In this document: in pieces, positions 40,521 to 50,805 of the stretch
Layout of the letters: each line of letters starts with the position of its first letter
Numbering within the stretch: position 1 is the first letter of the stretch
NCBI GenBank assembly: GCA_015234425.1
Contig: JADGNE010000006.1
Location: 62,001 to 126,000, forward strand
Origin: Devosia sp.
Lineage (GTDB): Bacteria > Pseudomonadota > Alphaproteobacteria > Rhizobiales > Devosiaceae
Reading direction: 5' to 3'
Length of the DNA: 64,000 nt
Translations under genes and position numbers: made by a program
The notes under the pieces: generated by a model
Told to the model about the DNA's origin: nothing
Database searches by the model: none
The model's input: the letters and a program-made list of their open reading frames with translations, nothing else

Positions 40521-41564
40521 TCAGACCCGGTGTTCGGTACGATCCCGGTCGGTCACCGTACCAAGGTCCAGCACCTTTTGAATATTGGCCGCGTGGCGGA
40601 AGCTTGGCTCCAGATTACGTCCCGAGTTCACCGCTTCGGCAAAGCGCATGTAATTCGTCGGCACCGGATCGACCGCCACTTCGCTCCAGGTCCCGGTCTC
40701 GATATCATCGCCAAGGCAGGTAAAGAGCTTGGACCAGTCGTGCCGGTGTTGCACTTCCACCGACCCCTTTTCGCCATAGACGCGCAGGCGCAGTTCATTG
40801 AAGTGGCCCGTCGCCCAACGCGTGGCATGGATCACGCCCAATGCGCCGTTTTCCAGCTGCGCGGTCATGGCGAAGCTGTCATTGGCATCGAGCTGATATT
40901 CGCCGATCTGGTTGTTCTCGGCCTTCGCAAAGGTTTCGAGCCGGCAGAACACCCGGCTGAAATCGCTGCCCGCGCCATAGGCAGCAAAGTCGAGAATATG
41001 CACGCCAATGTCCCCGAGCACGCCGTTTGAGCCGTGCTTCTTGCTGAGGCGCCACAGCCACTGGCTTTCCGTGCGCCAGTCACCCCAGGCCTTGGACACC
41101 AGCCAGCTCTGCAGATAGCTCGCCTCGAAATGCTTGACCGTGCCGATCTGGCCCGACTGGACGATCTCGCGGGCCTTCTGCAGCTGCGCCACATTGCGAT
41201 AGGTGAGGTTCACCATATTGACGAGACCCAGGCGCTCGGCTGTCTCGGTCATTTCCATGGCCTTGGCAAAGTCGGTCGCCAGCGGCTTTTCGCAGAACAC
41301 ATGCTTGCCCGCATTGAGCGCCGCCATCGTCGTTGGATGGTGGATGCTGTCCGGCGTGACATTGGCGATGGCGTCGAACTCGCCCCAGGCCAGCGCCGCA
41401 TCAAGCGAGCCAAAGCCGCGCTCGATACCATGGGCCGCGTTGAACGCCTCCACCCGCGCCGGATCCACGTCGACACCACCTGCGAGCGTCACGCCCTCAA
41501 TGGCGGCAAAATGCTTGGCATGCTGGTTCGCCATGCCACCAGTACCCAGAATAAGGATACGCAT
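40521..41564 (-). CDS. thuB: Gfo/Idh/MocA family oxidoreductase ThuB
   Basis: 347 residues. The Rossmann NAD(P) motif GTGGMANQHAKHF is near the N-terminus. The family catalytic Lys is in HVFCEKPLATD, and the C-terminal domain contains GDIGVHILDFAAYG. It is last in a thuEFGKAB-like order; in rhizobia thuAB convert imported trehalose and related disaccharides to 3-keto forms (established for Sinorhizobium and Agrobacterium). ATG at 41564 follows GGGAATGAG. The operon position gives the symbol. Confidence 0.9.
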   Translation of the reverse strand: MRILILGTGGMANQHAKHFAAIEGVTLAGGVDVDPARVEAFNAAHGIERGFGSLDAALAWGEFDAIANVTPDSIHHPTTMAALNAGKHVFCEKPLATDFAKAMEMTETAERLGLVNMVNLTYRNVAQLQKAREIVQSGQIGTVKHFEASYLQSWLVSKAWGDWRTESQWLWRLSKKHGSNGVLGDIGVHILDFAAYGAGSDFSRVFCRLETFAKAENNQIGEYQLDANDSFAMTAQLENGALGVIHATRWATGHFNELRLRVYGEKGSVEVQHRHDWSKLFTCLGDDIETGTWSEVAVDPVPTNYMRFAEAVNSGRNLEPSFRHAANIQKVLDLGTVTDRDRTEHRV

Positions 41565-41742
41565 CGTCTCATTCCCTGGCCGCAAAGCGACCGTCTCATT
41601 GTTTCAAAAAATCGCAGGACAGCGAACCGGCCTGCGATACTAACTCTATCACCACCGCCCGGAGCACCGGACGATCAAGTCCCACCTCGCCGCCTCCGTC
41701 CATTACCGGCTCATGGCTGGCAATGGACGGGCAGCGGCCAGC

Positions 41743-42531
41743 CTATAGCTTCACTTCACCCGCATGGTCGGCGGCGCTGAGCTTGGGCCCGCGCTCCTCG
41801 ATATGTTCGATAGCCTCGCCCACCGGAACATTGGGTGCCTTCATCAGTCGGGCATAACGATCGCCGTTATACGCCCAGTTGACGGCATTGCGCAGCACCT
41901 GCCCGACCGTCGCATCGTGGTAGGTCGGATAGGTTTCGTGGCCGGGGCGGAAATAGAAGATATTGCCGGCGCCGCGCCGATAGGTCAGGCCCGAGCGGAA
42001 GATTTCTCCGCCCTGGAACCAGGACACGAACACCGTCTCCAGCGGCTCCGGCACGGTGAAGGGCTCGCCATACATCTCTTCGTTTTCAAGCTCGAAATAG
42101 GGCGGCAGGCCCTTGGCGATCGGATGACCGGGATTGACCACCCAAAGCCGTTCGCGCTCGCCGGCTTCACGCCAGTTGAGGTTGGCCGGCGCGCCCATCA
42201 GGCCCTTGAAGACTTTCGAGTGGTGTCCCGAATGGAGGACAATCAGCCCCATACCCTGCCAGACATGTTCCATGACGCGCTTGACTACCGCGTCATCCAC
42301 CTGGTCATGGGCAGTGTGGCCCCACCAGAGCAGCACGTCGGTCTGGCTCAGCGCTTCTTCGGTGCAGCCATGCTCGGGGTCCTGCAGCGTCGTCGTCTTC
42401 ACCGACAAATTGGCATCGGCAGACAGAAGCTTGGCAATCTGGCTGTGCATCCCCTCGGGATAAATCTCAGCCACCGTCTTGTTCTTCTGCTCATGGACAT
42501 TCTCGCCCCAGACGAGGGTACGGATCGTCAT
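41743..42531 (-). CDS. thuA: trehalose utilisation protein ThuA
   Basis: 262 residues of the ThuA family with a glutamine-amidotransferase-like fold. Typical segments are [10 protein letters not shown] at the N-terminus, [33 protein letters not shown], and [15 protein letters not shown] with conserved histidines. It acts with ThuB on 3-keto disaccharides or their precursors. ATG at 42531 has CAGGAGACTACC upstream. About 180 bases separate it from thuB and from thuK, wider than the rest of the operon. Confidence 0.92.
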   Translation of the reverse strand: MTIRTLVWGENVHEQKNKTVAEIYPEGMHSQIAKLLSADANLSVKTTTLQDPEHGCTEEALSQTDVLLWWGHTAHDQVDDAVVKRVMEHVWQGMGLIVLHSGHHSKVFKGLMGAPANLNWREAGERERLWVVNPGHPIAKGLPPYFELENEEMYGEPFTVPEPLETVFVSWFQGGEIFRSGLTYRRGAGNIFYFRPGHETYPTYHDATVGQVLRNAVNWAYNGDRYARLMKAPNVPVGEAIEHIEERGPKLSAADHAGEVKL

Positions 42532-42706
42532 CGGTAGTCTCCTGCTCAATCCAGGCCGGTGGGGAGGCACCAGCCCGCGTGTTTAATCTCGGTCATCAGC
42601 GCAAAACTGGCGCCTCCCTCAAATCCATTCGAGGTCAACGCATCAGGACGCATGAGGTTGAGGCGCGCCGGGAAATGCAACATCCGCCGCGCCAGTTGTG
42701 ATTTTC

Positions 42707-43714
42707 CTAGCGCAGCGGCTTGCCAGCCTCATCGAACCGGTGAATGCGCTCTTCGAGGGGCGAGATGTGCACGACATCGCCGCTCTTGTAGTCATTCGCG
42801 CCGTCGAGCCGCACGACCACGGGCTCTTCCGTACCCATCTCGAGATAGACATAGGAATCCGCGCCGAGGTTCTCGGTGTGGATCACCGTGCCGCTCCAGG
42901 CTCCGCCTTCGGGCACAATAGTGATGTGCTCGCCGCGAATGCCGACGGTGTGACAGCCATAGCCCTTGGCCTTGTCGCCGCTGATGAAATTCATTTTTGG
43001 CGAGCCGATAAAACCAGCCACGAAAACCGAATTGGGGTTCTCGTAGAGTTCCATGGGCGTGCCGACCTGCTCGACGAGCCCGTCGCGCAACACGCAGATG
43101 CGGTCGGCCAGCGTCATGGCTTCCACCTGGTCATGGGTCACGTAGATCATCGTGACATTGTCCATTTCCTCATGAAGCTTGGCGATCTCGATACGCGTTG
43201 CCACGCGCAGGGCGGCATCGAGGTTCGACAGCGGCTCGTCAAAGAGGAAGACTTTCGGGTCGCGCGTGATGGCCCGGCCGATGGCCACGCGCTGGCGCTG
43301 GCCACCCGAGAGCTGCTTGGGCAGGCGATCCAGATATTGCCGGATCTGCAGCATGTCGGCGGCTTTTTCTACCCGCTGGCGGATCGCGTCCTTGCTGTGG
43401 CCCTTCTCGAGCTTGAGCCCGAATGCCATGTTTTCATAGACCGTCATATGCGGGTAAAGCGCATAGGACTGGAACACCATGGCGATGCCGCGCTTGGAGG
43501 GCGTGAGGTGATTGACCACCTGCCCGTCAAACAGCATCTCGCCCGAGGTGATGTCTTCCAGTCCGGAAATCAGCCGCAGAAGAGTGGACTTGCCGCACCC
43601 GGAGGGGCCGACAAACACCATGAACTCACCCTTCTTGACCTCAAGGTCCACGCCCTTGATCACATTGACGGCGCCGAAGGACTTGCGGACGTTGCGAAGT
43701 TCGATTGAAGCCAT
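42707..43714 (-). CDS. thuK: disaccharide ABC transporter ATP-binding protein ThuK
   Basis: 335 residues of the MalK/UgpC type. Walker A is GPSGCGKSTLLR, signature LSGGQRQRVAIGRA, Walker B FLFDEPLSNLD and switch His in VTHDQVEAMT. The C-terminal ~100 residues are the regulatory OB-fold domain (IRGEHITIVPEGG). It energises trehalose/maltitol/sucrose-isomer uptake with ThuF and ThuG. ATG has AAAGGAG upstream. It starts 13 bases after thuG ends. Confidence 0.93.
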   Translation of the reverse strand: MASIELRNVRKSFGAVNVIKGVDLEVKKGEFMVFVGPSGCGKSTLLRLISGLEDITSGEMLFDGQVVNHLTPSKRGIAMVFQSYALYPHMTVYENMAFGLKLEKGHSKDAIRQRVEKAADMLQIRQYLDRLPKQLSGGQRQRVAIGRAITRDPKVFLFDEPLSNLDAALRVATRIEIAKLHEEMDNVTMIYVTHDQVEAMTLADRICVLRDGLVEQVGTPMELYENPNSVFVAGFIGSPKMNFISGDKAKGYGCHTVGIRGEHITIVPEGGAWSGTVIHTENLGADSYVYLEMGTEEPVVVRLDGANDYKSGDVVHISPLEERIHRFDEAGKPLR

Positions 43715-43727
43715 TTGGCCGTCTCCT

Positions 43728-44572
<845 letters not shown>

Positions 44573-44573
<1 letters not shown>

Positions 44574-45550
44574 CAGCGGTCTCCCCCCTCGAAATTGACC
44601 TTCCCAAGCCAGATATAGACGATGGTGAAGATTGCGATCAGCAGGAACAGCAGGGTCGACTGCGCCGACCCTTCGGCGAATTTATTGAACTGGAACAGGT
44701 TCTCCTGCGAAATCACCGACATGGTCTTGGTGGCGGACGAGTTCGGCGTCAGCACATAGATCAGGTCGAAAATGCGCAGCGCATCCAGCACGCGGAAAAT
44801 GATCGCCACCATCAGGGCCGGCCGCACCAGCGGCAAGGTGATCCTGAAGAACTGTTTGACCGGGTGAATGCCGTCGATCTCCGCGGCCTCATAAATGTCC
44901 CGCGGGATCATCTGCAGACCGGCGAGGATCAGCAGCGCCATGAACGGCGTCGTCTTCCAGATATCCACCACCAGAACCGCCGTCATTGCGGTGTCGGGCG
45001 AAGCCGTCCAGGCGACGGGTGCTGCCAGAAGGCCCAGCCGCATGCCCAGATCGTTGAGAATGCCGAACTGGTCGTTGAGCATCCAGCTCCACATGCGCGC
45101 CGAAACAATGGTCGGGATCGCCCAGGGGATGAGGATGGCGGCGCGAACGATGCCGCGGCCCCTGAATTCGGCATTGAGCACCAGCGCCACGATCATGCCG
45201 AGGACTGTTTCCCAGAGCACGGACCAGAAGGCGAAGCGCACCGTGTTCCACACCGCGTTCCACCAGGCGGGGTCCGCCAGCACGCCGCGATAGATGACGC
45301 GTCCGCTCTCGAGCGTGCGGATCTGCAAATAATTGGCAAAGCCGATCCACTCGGCCCCGTAGAGGTCATTGAGCGTGGCATCGGTAAAGGAGAAATAGAT
45401 CGAACGGGCCAATGGCCAGCCGGCGACCACCCCCAGGGCGATCATCATCGGCAAAAGGAACAGTCGCGCAGCCCGCACCCGCTGCTGCATCAGTTCGGAG
45501 CGAACCGGTCGCTGAACCGTGGTTGTTGAACCCAGCACCTCGGCTGTCAT
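44573..45550 (-). CDS. thuF: disaccharide ABC transporter permease ThuF
   Basis: 325 residues with about six to seven helices. A cytosolic N-terminus rich in basic residues precedes the first helix. The MalF-type EAA loop is YEAAEIDGIHPVKQFFRITL. ATG at 45550 has a GGGGAGGG-type ribosome binding site. It follows thuE across a stable hairpin, a layout that keeps binding protein in excess of the permeases. Confidence 0.92.
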
Positions 45551-45577
45551 GCAGCCCTCCCCTGGTCAGTGTTGGAG

Positions 45578-45608
45578 GGGAATGCGGGAGACACCCACCC
45601 GCATTCCC
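45578..45608 (-). promoter_or_regulatory. intercistronic hairpin between thuE and thuF
   Basis: GGGAATGCGGG (45578-45588) and CCCGCATTCCC (45598-45608) form a perfect 11-bp stem with a nine-base loop. There is no T-run. It probably stabilises the upstream thuE message or partly attenuates transcription into the permease genes. Confidence 0.7.
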
Positions 45609-45624
45609 GGTTTGCCAGAAAATA

Positions 45625-46884
45625 TCAGTTCAGCAGGTCTTCGAGGTCGACCTCGAGCAGTTCGAGGTTTTCAGCGGCCGAACCATTGCCCGAAAGCGTA
45701 TTGTGGACGGCACTCCAGAACAGCGAGGAAGCCTCGTTATAATTGGCCTGGGTCGGTGCGGACGGACGCGGCACGGCATTCTGGAAGATCTCTTCCCATG
45801 CTGCCATGAACGGCGACGCAGCCAGCACGTCTGCATCCTGATAGAGCGACTGCACGGTGGGCAGGTTTGCCTGCTGGATAGCGCGGCGCTTCTGAGACTC
45901 TTCCGAGCTCAGGAACAGGGCCAGCTCAACGGCAGCTTCTTGATTGGCGGAATACTTCGAAACCGCGAAGTTCCAGCCACCAAGGGTCGCCGACGACTTG
46001 GCGCCTTCGCCTTCACCGGCCGGGAGCGGAGCAACGTCAAAATTGCCCTTCACGGCCGAGTCATCATTGTTGCTCAGCGCATAGGCGTAGGGCCAGTTGC
46101 GCATGAACACGGCATTGCCCAGCTGCCAGACGCCACGGCTCTCTTCTTCCATATAGGCAAGATTGCCTTCCGGAGAGATCGTGCCGATCCAGCTGGCAGC
46201 TTCCTCGAGGGCAGCGACGGCCTGCGGATTGTTGATCGAGATGGTGCCGTCTGCCTCGATGATCTGGCCACCGCCAAAGGAGTTGACCCACTCGAGGGCG
46301 TTGCAGGTCAGGCCTTCATAGGCATTGCCCTGGAACACGAAGCCCCACATGTCGGTCTTGCCCTCGGCGCGCTCGCCATCCATGATTTCCTGGGCTGTGG
46401 CATGCAGCTCCGACCATGTCTTGGGCACGTCCTTGCCGTATTTTTCGAGCAGGTCGGTGCGATAGTAGAGCGCAGGCGCATCGGTAAAGCCGGGGACGGC
46501 CACAAGCTTGCCATCGACAGTCTGGGACTCGATGACCGAAGGGAAATGCTGGCCGACAACATCGGCCGCAGCCTCGGTAAGGTCGACGAACTGGTCAGCG
46601 AGCTGAGGCGCCCAGATCACGTCGGTCTGGTAGACGTCGATGTCGGCATTGCCCGCTGCAAGCCATAGACGGTACTGGCCGAACTGGTCGCTGGTGGACG
46701 AGGGCATCGGCACGATGGTCACGTTGTGGCCGCTCTGCTCCTTGAAGATTTCCAGCTCGGACTGCAGGAACTGCAGGCCAGTGCCGGTGTCACCGGACAC
46801 AATGGCGAGTTCCGCTGCCTGGGCGGCGCTGGCCACCAGTGTCACGCTGGCCATCATCGCCACGAGCATTTTTTTCAGTGTCAT
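45625..46884 (-). CDS. thuE: trehalose/disaccharide-binding protein ThuE
   Basis: 419 residues with a Sec signal (MLVAMMASVTLVASAAQAAE). It belongs to extracellular solute-binding family 1: SDTGTGLQFLQSELEIFKEQ-like start, WLAAGNADIDVYQTDVIW, and a ligand-cleft tryptophan-rich region ending GGWNFAVSKYS. It collects trehalose and related disaccharides in the periplasm. The ATG has GGGAGGAAATCC upstream. It is first in the thu operon, facing thuR. Confidence 0.92.
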   Translation of the reverse strand: MTLKKMLVAMMASVTLVASAAQAAELAIVSGDTGTGLQFLQSELEIFKEQSGHNVTIVPMPSSTSDQFGQYRLWLAAGNADIDVYQTDVIWAPQLADQFVDLTEAAADVVGQHFPSVIESQTVDGKLVAVPGFTDAPALYYRTDLLEKYGKDVPKTWSELHATAQEIMDGERAEGKTDMWGFVFQGNAYEGLTCNALEWVNSFGGGQIIEADGTISINNPQAVAALEEAASWIGTISPEGNLAYMEEESRGVWQLGNAVFMRNWPYAYALSNNDDSAVKGNFDVAPLPAGEGEGAKSSATLGGWNFAVSKYSANQEAAVELALFLSSEESQKRRAIQQANLPTVQSLYQDADVLAASPFMAAWEEIFQNAVPRPSAPTQANYNEASSLFWSAVHNTLSGNGSAAENLELLEVDLEDLLN

Positions 46885-47005
46885 TGGATTTCCTCCCGAT
46901 AGAACCCTGAATCAGGGAGGCACGCGCACGCGGCCTTGCGCGCAGGCGCTCGACCACAAAGGCTCCTCCCGAAAAGCGGCTTCGCCAACCCTTTTGGGCC
47001 TAGCT

Positions 47006-47021
47006 TTCAAAGCGCTTTGAA
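47006..47021. promoter_or_regulatory. primary LacI-type operator for the thu operon
   Basis: TTCAAAGCGCTTTGAA is a perfect 16-base palindrome with the central CG step characteristic of LacI/GalR operators. It lies about 120 bases upstream of thuE and is a likely ThuR binding site. Confidence 0.8.
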
Positions 47022-47221
47022 CGAAAAGGAACCAGAGGCTCCCGCCACTGTCAAGCTGAACCATGCCGCAAATTAACGAACTTCTTCGCGGAACCTGCGG
47101 ATATTCAACCAGATCAAGTATTTAGATAGAAGGCTGACCACCATTGGTAAACAGAAGTTAAAATAGCGCTGATGTACGCACCTCAGGGAAAACCGCGACT
47201 TTCAGCTACTTGCATCAAAAA

Positions 47222-47237
47222 TTGAAATCGCTTTGAA
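47222..47237. promoter_or_regulatory. second, imperfect LacI-type operator near thuR
   Basis: TTGAAATCGCTTTGAA shares the right half and central CG of the operator 216 bases away, with mismatches in the left half. Its spacing would permit looping by a ThuR tetramer or separate autoregulation. Confidence 0.6.
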
Positions 47238-47366
47238 TGGTTTTTGGAGGAGATGGCAGCCAGCCCTTGTTCAGTGGGCCCTGCCTGCCCCATTGGCGTG
47301 GCACGAGCGAATTTTTCGGTCCCCGAAAGCATCTGCTCCTGACAACCATCGGGGCCACAAGCCGCT

Positions 47367-48386
47367 ATGAGACTAAAGGACCTCGCCGAGCATTTAGGCC
47401 TGTCGCAGACCACGGTCAGTCGTGCCCTCAACGGCTATCCGGAGGTAAAGGAAGCCACGCGCCTGCGTGTAGCGGAGGCGGCAGACCAGCTGGGCTATCG
47501 CCCCAACGCCAGCGCCCTGCGTCTCGCTACCGGCCGGGCCGGAGCGATCGGCATAATCCTGCGCGGCGCAGACGAATTCGGCCCGCACACCAGCGAGTTT
47601 CTGGCCGGTCTCGGCACCCGTATGGCCGAGCAGGATATTGATATTCTTGTCACAACCGTCGGTAGCCTCGAAGAAGAACTCACCGCCTATCGCCGACTGG
47701 CCGCCAGCCAGAAGGTCGATGCGATGATCCTCCATTCCCCGACGCTTAACGACGAGCGGGCGGCGCTACTAATCGAGCTAGGCATCCCTTTTGTGCTCCA
47801 CGGCCGCACCAATATCGGCAAGCCGGTTGCCTGGCTCGACATCGACAATACGGGTGCACTCGAACGCGCCACCAGCCATCTGCTCGATCTTGGCCACCGC
47901 CGCATCGCCCTGCTCAATGGCATCAAGGGCCGCACTTTCGCCGAGCATCGCGAACTGGGCTATCTGGCCGCGCTCTCCGCCCGTGGCGTCGAGTTCGATC
48001 CCGCGCTGATGAGCAATTCGGTGTTCACCGACGAAGTCGCCTATCGCATCGCCCATGACATGCTGGAGCTGCGCCCTCGCCCCACTGCCTTTCTCGCCGG
48101 CTCGATGATGACGGCGCTGGGGGTTTTTCGCGCCATCCGCCAGGCCGGCATGACCTTGGGCACCGACGTCTCCATGATCGCCCATGACGACGTCTTTCCC
48201 TATCTCAACGCCGACAACATGTACCCCAGCATGTCGACCACACGGTCCTCCATGCGCCAGGCGGGCATGCGCATCGGCGATCTCGTCCTCCAGGTGCTGA
48301 GCGGCAAGCCCGCCGACGCCGTGCATGAGCTATGGCCGGTCGAACTCGTGCTGCGCGAAAGCTCGGGCCCCGCCCCGCTGTTCTGA
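47367..48386 (+). CDS. thuR: LacI family regulator ThuR
   Basis: 339 residues. The helix-turn-helix is at the extreme N-terminus (MRLKDLAEHLGLSQTTVSRA, followed by LNGYPEVKEATRLRV). The hinge helix is YRPNASALRLATGRAGAIG, and the rest is a sugar-binding type effector domain (IAHDDVFPYL near the end). It is divergent from thuE with two operator-like palindromes between them, as for thuR in Sinorhizobium. It probably represses the operon until a disaccharide binds. Confidence 0.92.
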   Translation: MRLKDLAEHLGLSQTTVSRALNGYPEVKEATRLRVAEAADQLGYRPNASALRLATGRAGAIGIILRGADEFGPHTSEFLAGLGTRMAEQDIDILVTTVGSLEEELTAYRRLAASQKVDAMILHSPTLNDERAALLIELGIPFVLHGRTNIGKPVAWLDIDNTGALERATSHLLDLGHRRIALLNGIKGRTFAEHRELGYLAALSARGVEFDPALMSNSVFTDEVAYRIAHDMLELRPRPTAFLAGSMMTALGVFRAIRQAGMTLGTDVSMIAHDDVFPYLNADNMYPSMSTTRSSMRQAGMRIGDLVLQVLSGKPADAVHELWPVELVLRESSGPAPLF

Positions 48387-48682
48387 ACCGCCGGTCTGGC
48401 CTGACACGCCGTCGCCAGACAAGCGCGTCGACGCAGCGTTGTCCGACCTGATTTTTGACCATCTGGACGAAACTGTCACAATTGGGCAATCTGCCCCCAC
48501 GGCTGGGAGGAGCCAGGACGGGCATTCGACAAGGCAATTGGCGGATTTCGGGGGATGCTCGGCCATGAGGAGAGCCGCATTCCCAGTCACGGAACCGTCA
48601 TCGCCCTGTCACCAACGCCCACTACTCCCTCGCCCGTTCGCTGGGCCGCAGCGCTCGCGACCGCTTTTCAGGGAGTCCATAA
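48387..48682. other. intergenic region upstream of the ABC binding-protein gene
   Basis: No gene recognised in these 296 bases. They should contain the promoter for the 48683-52597 operon. A weak inverted repeat (TTGGGCAATCTGCCCC region near 48482) is the only structure noted. Confidence 0.35.
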
Positions 48683-49792
48683 ATGACCTTCAAGTCTGCA
48701 CTCACCGCCTCTGTTTCCGTACTCACGGTACTCAGCCTTTCGGCGCCCGCCTTCGCCCAGACCGACCTCGACGCGCTCTATGAAGCCGCCAAGGCCGAGG
48801 GCCAGCTGACCACAATCGCCCTGCCCCACTCCTGGTGCAATTACGGCGGCGTGATCGAGGGTTTTAAGGCCAAATATCCCGGCATCACCGTCAATGAACT
48901 TAACCCGGACGCCGGCTCTGCAGACGAGCTCGAAGCTGTCCGCGCCAACAAGGGCAATACCGGCCCGCAGGCGCCTGACGTGCTGGATATCGGCCTTGCC
49001 TTCGGCCCGCAGGCCAAGGACGAAGGCCTGCTGCAGGCGTATAAGGTTTCCACCTGGGACGAGATCCCCGATGACGCCAAGGATGCCGACGGCTTCTGGT
49101 ATGGCGACTATTACGGCGTGCTCGCCTTCGGCATCAACAAGGACATCATCACCGGCGACAATCCGGCTTCCTGGGCAGACCTGCTCAAGGACGACTATGC
49201 CAATTCCGTCGCTCTCGCCGGCGATCCACGCACAGCCAACAACGCCATCATGTCGGTCTTTGCAGCCGGTCTCTCCGGCGGCGCAGCGCAGGACGCAGCA
49301 GCCCAGGCTGGCCTCGAATATTTCAAGGCGCTGAACGACAAGGGTAATTTCGTTCCTGTCGACGCAGAGGCTGCCGCCATCGCCCAGGGCACCACGCCCA
49401 TCGCCATCAACTGGGACTACAATTTGCTCGCTGCCCGCGACAACCTCAACGGCAACCCGCCGATCGACGTTGTCGTGCCCTCCGACGGCGTCGTCGCCGG
49501 CGTCTACGTCCAGGCCATCTCCGCCTATGCGCCTCATCCCAATGCCGCAAAGCTCTGGATGGAATATCTTTATTCCGACGAAGGTCAGCTCGGCTGGCTC
49601 GCCGGCTATTGCCACCCGATCCGTTTCAATGCGCTCGCCGATCAGGGCAAGCTCCCCGACGATCTGATGGCAAAACTCCCCGCTGCCGAAAACTACGCCA
49701 AGGCCGTCTTCCCCTCCATCGAGGAGCAGAACGCCAACAAGGCCACCATCACCAGCGGCTGGGACTCCACCGTCGGCGCCAGCATTCAGTAG
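48683..49792 (+). CDS. ABC transporter substrate-binding protein, polyamine/iron/phosphonate type
   Basis: 369 residues with a Sec signal ending PAFAQ. The mature chain resembles the PotD/FbpA/PhnS-like solute-binding group (EGQLTTIALPHSWCNYGGVI, YGVLAFGINKDII, AINWDYNLLAARD). The ligand cannot be told; spermidine/putrescine, iron(III) and 2-aminoethylphosphonate are all transported by this group. It heads a four-gene transporter operon. It is separated from the permease by about 140 bases of palindromic repeats. Confidence 0.85.
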   Translation: MTFKSALTASVSVLTVLSLSAPAFAQTDLDALYEAAKAEGQLTTIALPHSWCNYGGVIEGFKAKYPGITVNELNPDAGSADELEAVRANKGNTGPQAPDVLDIGLAFGPQAKDEGLLQAYKVSTWDEIPDDAKDADGFWYGDYYGVLAFGINKDIITGDNPASWADLLKDDYANSVALAGDPRTANNAIMSVFAAGLSGGAAQDAAAQAGLEYFKALNDKGNFVPVDAEAAAIAQGTTPIAINWDYNLLAARDNLNGNPPIDVVVPSDGVVAGVYVQAISAYAPHPNAAKLWMEYLYSDEGQLGWLAGYCHPIRFNALADQGKLPDDLMAKLPAAENYAKAVFPSIEEQNANKATITSGWDSTVGASIQ

Positions 49793-49802
49793 CGCTTAGG
49801 CG

Positions 49803-49921
49803 CCACCCCCACCCAACCTCCCCCTTACGAGGGGGAGGAGCATATCGAGTTTGAGACAGCATCGCGCCACACACGCCGCGCGGTCCCTCCCCCTGCCAGG
49901 GGGAGGCTAGGAGGGGGTATT
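49803..49921. repeat. paired palindromic repeats inside the ABC operon
   Basis: Left unit CACCCCCACCCAACCTCCCC runs into CTTACGAGGGGGAGG (about 49803-49840). Right unit CCCTCCCCCTGCCAGGGGGA is followed by GGCTAGGAGGGGG (about 49884-49918). The two units are inverted, as at 19845-19961. Confidence 0.8.
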
Positions 49922-49932
49922 CCCACGACACG

Positions 49933-50805
49933 ATGAGTACTTCTCCAAGCACAACCCGAAGCCGCATCCCCTGGGATTCCTTCGCGGTCGTCCCCTTCAT
50001 CATCTTCGCTGTGATGTTCCTCTTCCTGCCGACCTTCTCGCTCATCGGCGGCGCCTTCACCGATCGGGCCGGCAATTTCACATTCGACAATATTGCGGGT
50101 CTGTTCACCGACCAGATCATGTCCGCCTATTGGATTTCGATCCGCATCTCCGGCGCTTCAGCCATACTCGGCGCGCTGATCGGCCTCGCCATCACGCTCG
50201 CCATCATCCGCGGAAAACTCCCGGCCCCCCTCCGCTCCGCCGTCATGACCTTTTCTGGCGTCGCGTCCAACTTCGCCGGTGTGCCGCTGGCCTTTGCCTT
50301 TATCGCCACCCTGGGCCGTCTCGGCCTCGCGACCATCATTCTCAAGACCGTTTTCGGCATCGACATCTACCGCTCGGGCTTCAACCTCTTCTCCTTCTGG
50401 GGCCTCACGCTCACCTATCTCTATTTCCAGATCCCGCTGATGATGCTGACCATCGCGCCGGCAGTTGATGGTCTCAAGAAAGAATGGAACGAAGCCGCCC
50501 AGACCCTGGGCGCCTCCACCTGGCAGTTCTGGCTCTATATCGGCTTCCCGATCTTATGGCCCTCGGTCCTTGGCACCCTCTCGCTGCTTTTTGCCAATGC
50601 CTTCGGCGCCATCGCCACCGCCTGGGCGCTGACCGGCTCGAACCTCAACATCGTCACCGTGCTGCTCTACAATCAGATCCGCGGCGACGCCCTCCAAAAC
50701 CCAGGCATCGGCGCCGCGCTGGCTCTGGGCATGATCGTCATCACCTCGCTCGCCAACGTGATCTATCTCATTGTCGCCGCCCGCGCCGAAAGGTGGATGA
50801 AATGA
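49933..50805 (+). CDS. ABC transporter permease (polyamine/iron/phosphonate type)
   Basis: 290 residues with six predicted helices of the BPD_transp_1 family and the cytoplasmic EAA loop (WNEAAQTLGASTWQFWLYIG). It is the first permease of the transporter whose binding protein is encoded upstream. ATG at 49933 lies just past the right repeat unit. The last codons overlap the next permease start (ATGA at 50802-50805), showing coupled translation. Confidence 0.9.
   Translation: MSTSPSTTRSRIPWDSFAVVPFIIFAVMFLFLPTFSLIGGAFTDRAGNFTFDNIAGLFTDQIMSAYWISIRISGASAILGALIGLAITLAIIRGKLPAPLRSAVMTFSGVASNFAGVPLAFAFIATLGRLGLATIILKTVFGIDIYRSGFNLFSFWGLTLTYLYFQIPLMMLTIAPAVDGLKKEWNEAAQTLGASTWQFWLYIGFPILWPSVLGTLSLLFANAFGAIATAWALTGSNLNIVTVLLYNQIRGDALQNPGIGAALALGMIVITSLANVIYLIVAARAERWMK

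Larger units (their letters stand above)
46885..47366. promoter_or_regulatory. divergent thuE-thuR control region
   Basis: A 482-base intergenic region with no convincing gene on either strand. It carries the two operator palindromes listed separately and should contain the thuE and thuR promoters. A GGAGGAG sequence at about 47245-47252 runs straight into an ATG, too close for efficient translation. Confidence 0.6.

Noticed and set aside
47245..47342. 29-codon frame led by GGAGGAG just upstream of thuR
   Set aside because: The ribosome binding site abuts the ATG with no spacer and the peptide has no conserved feature; more likely incidental.
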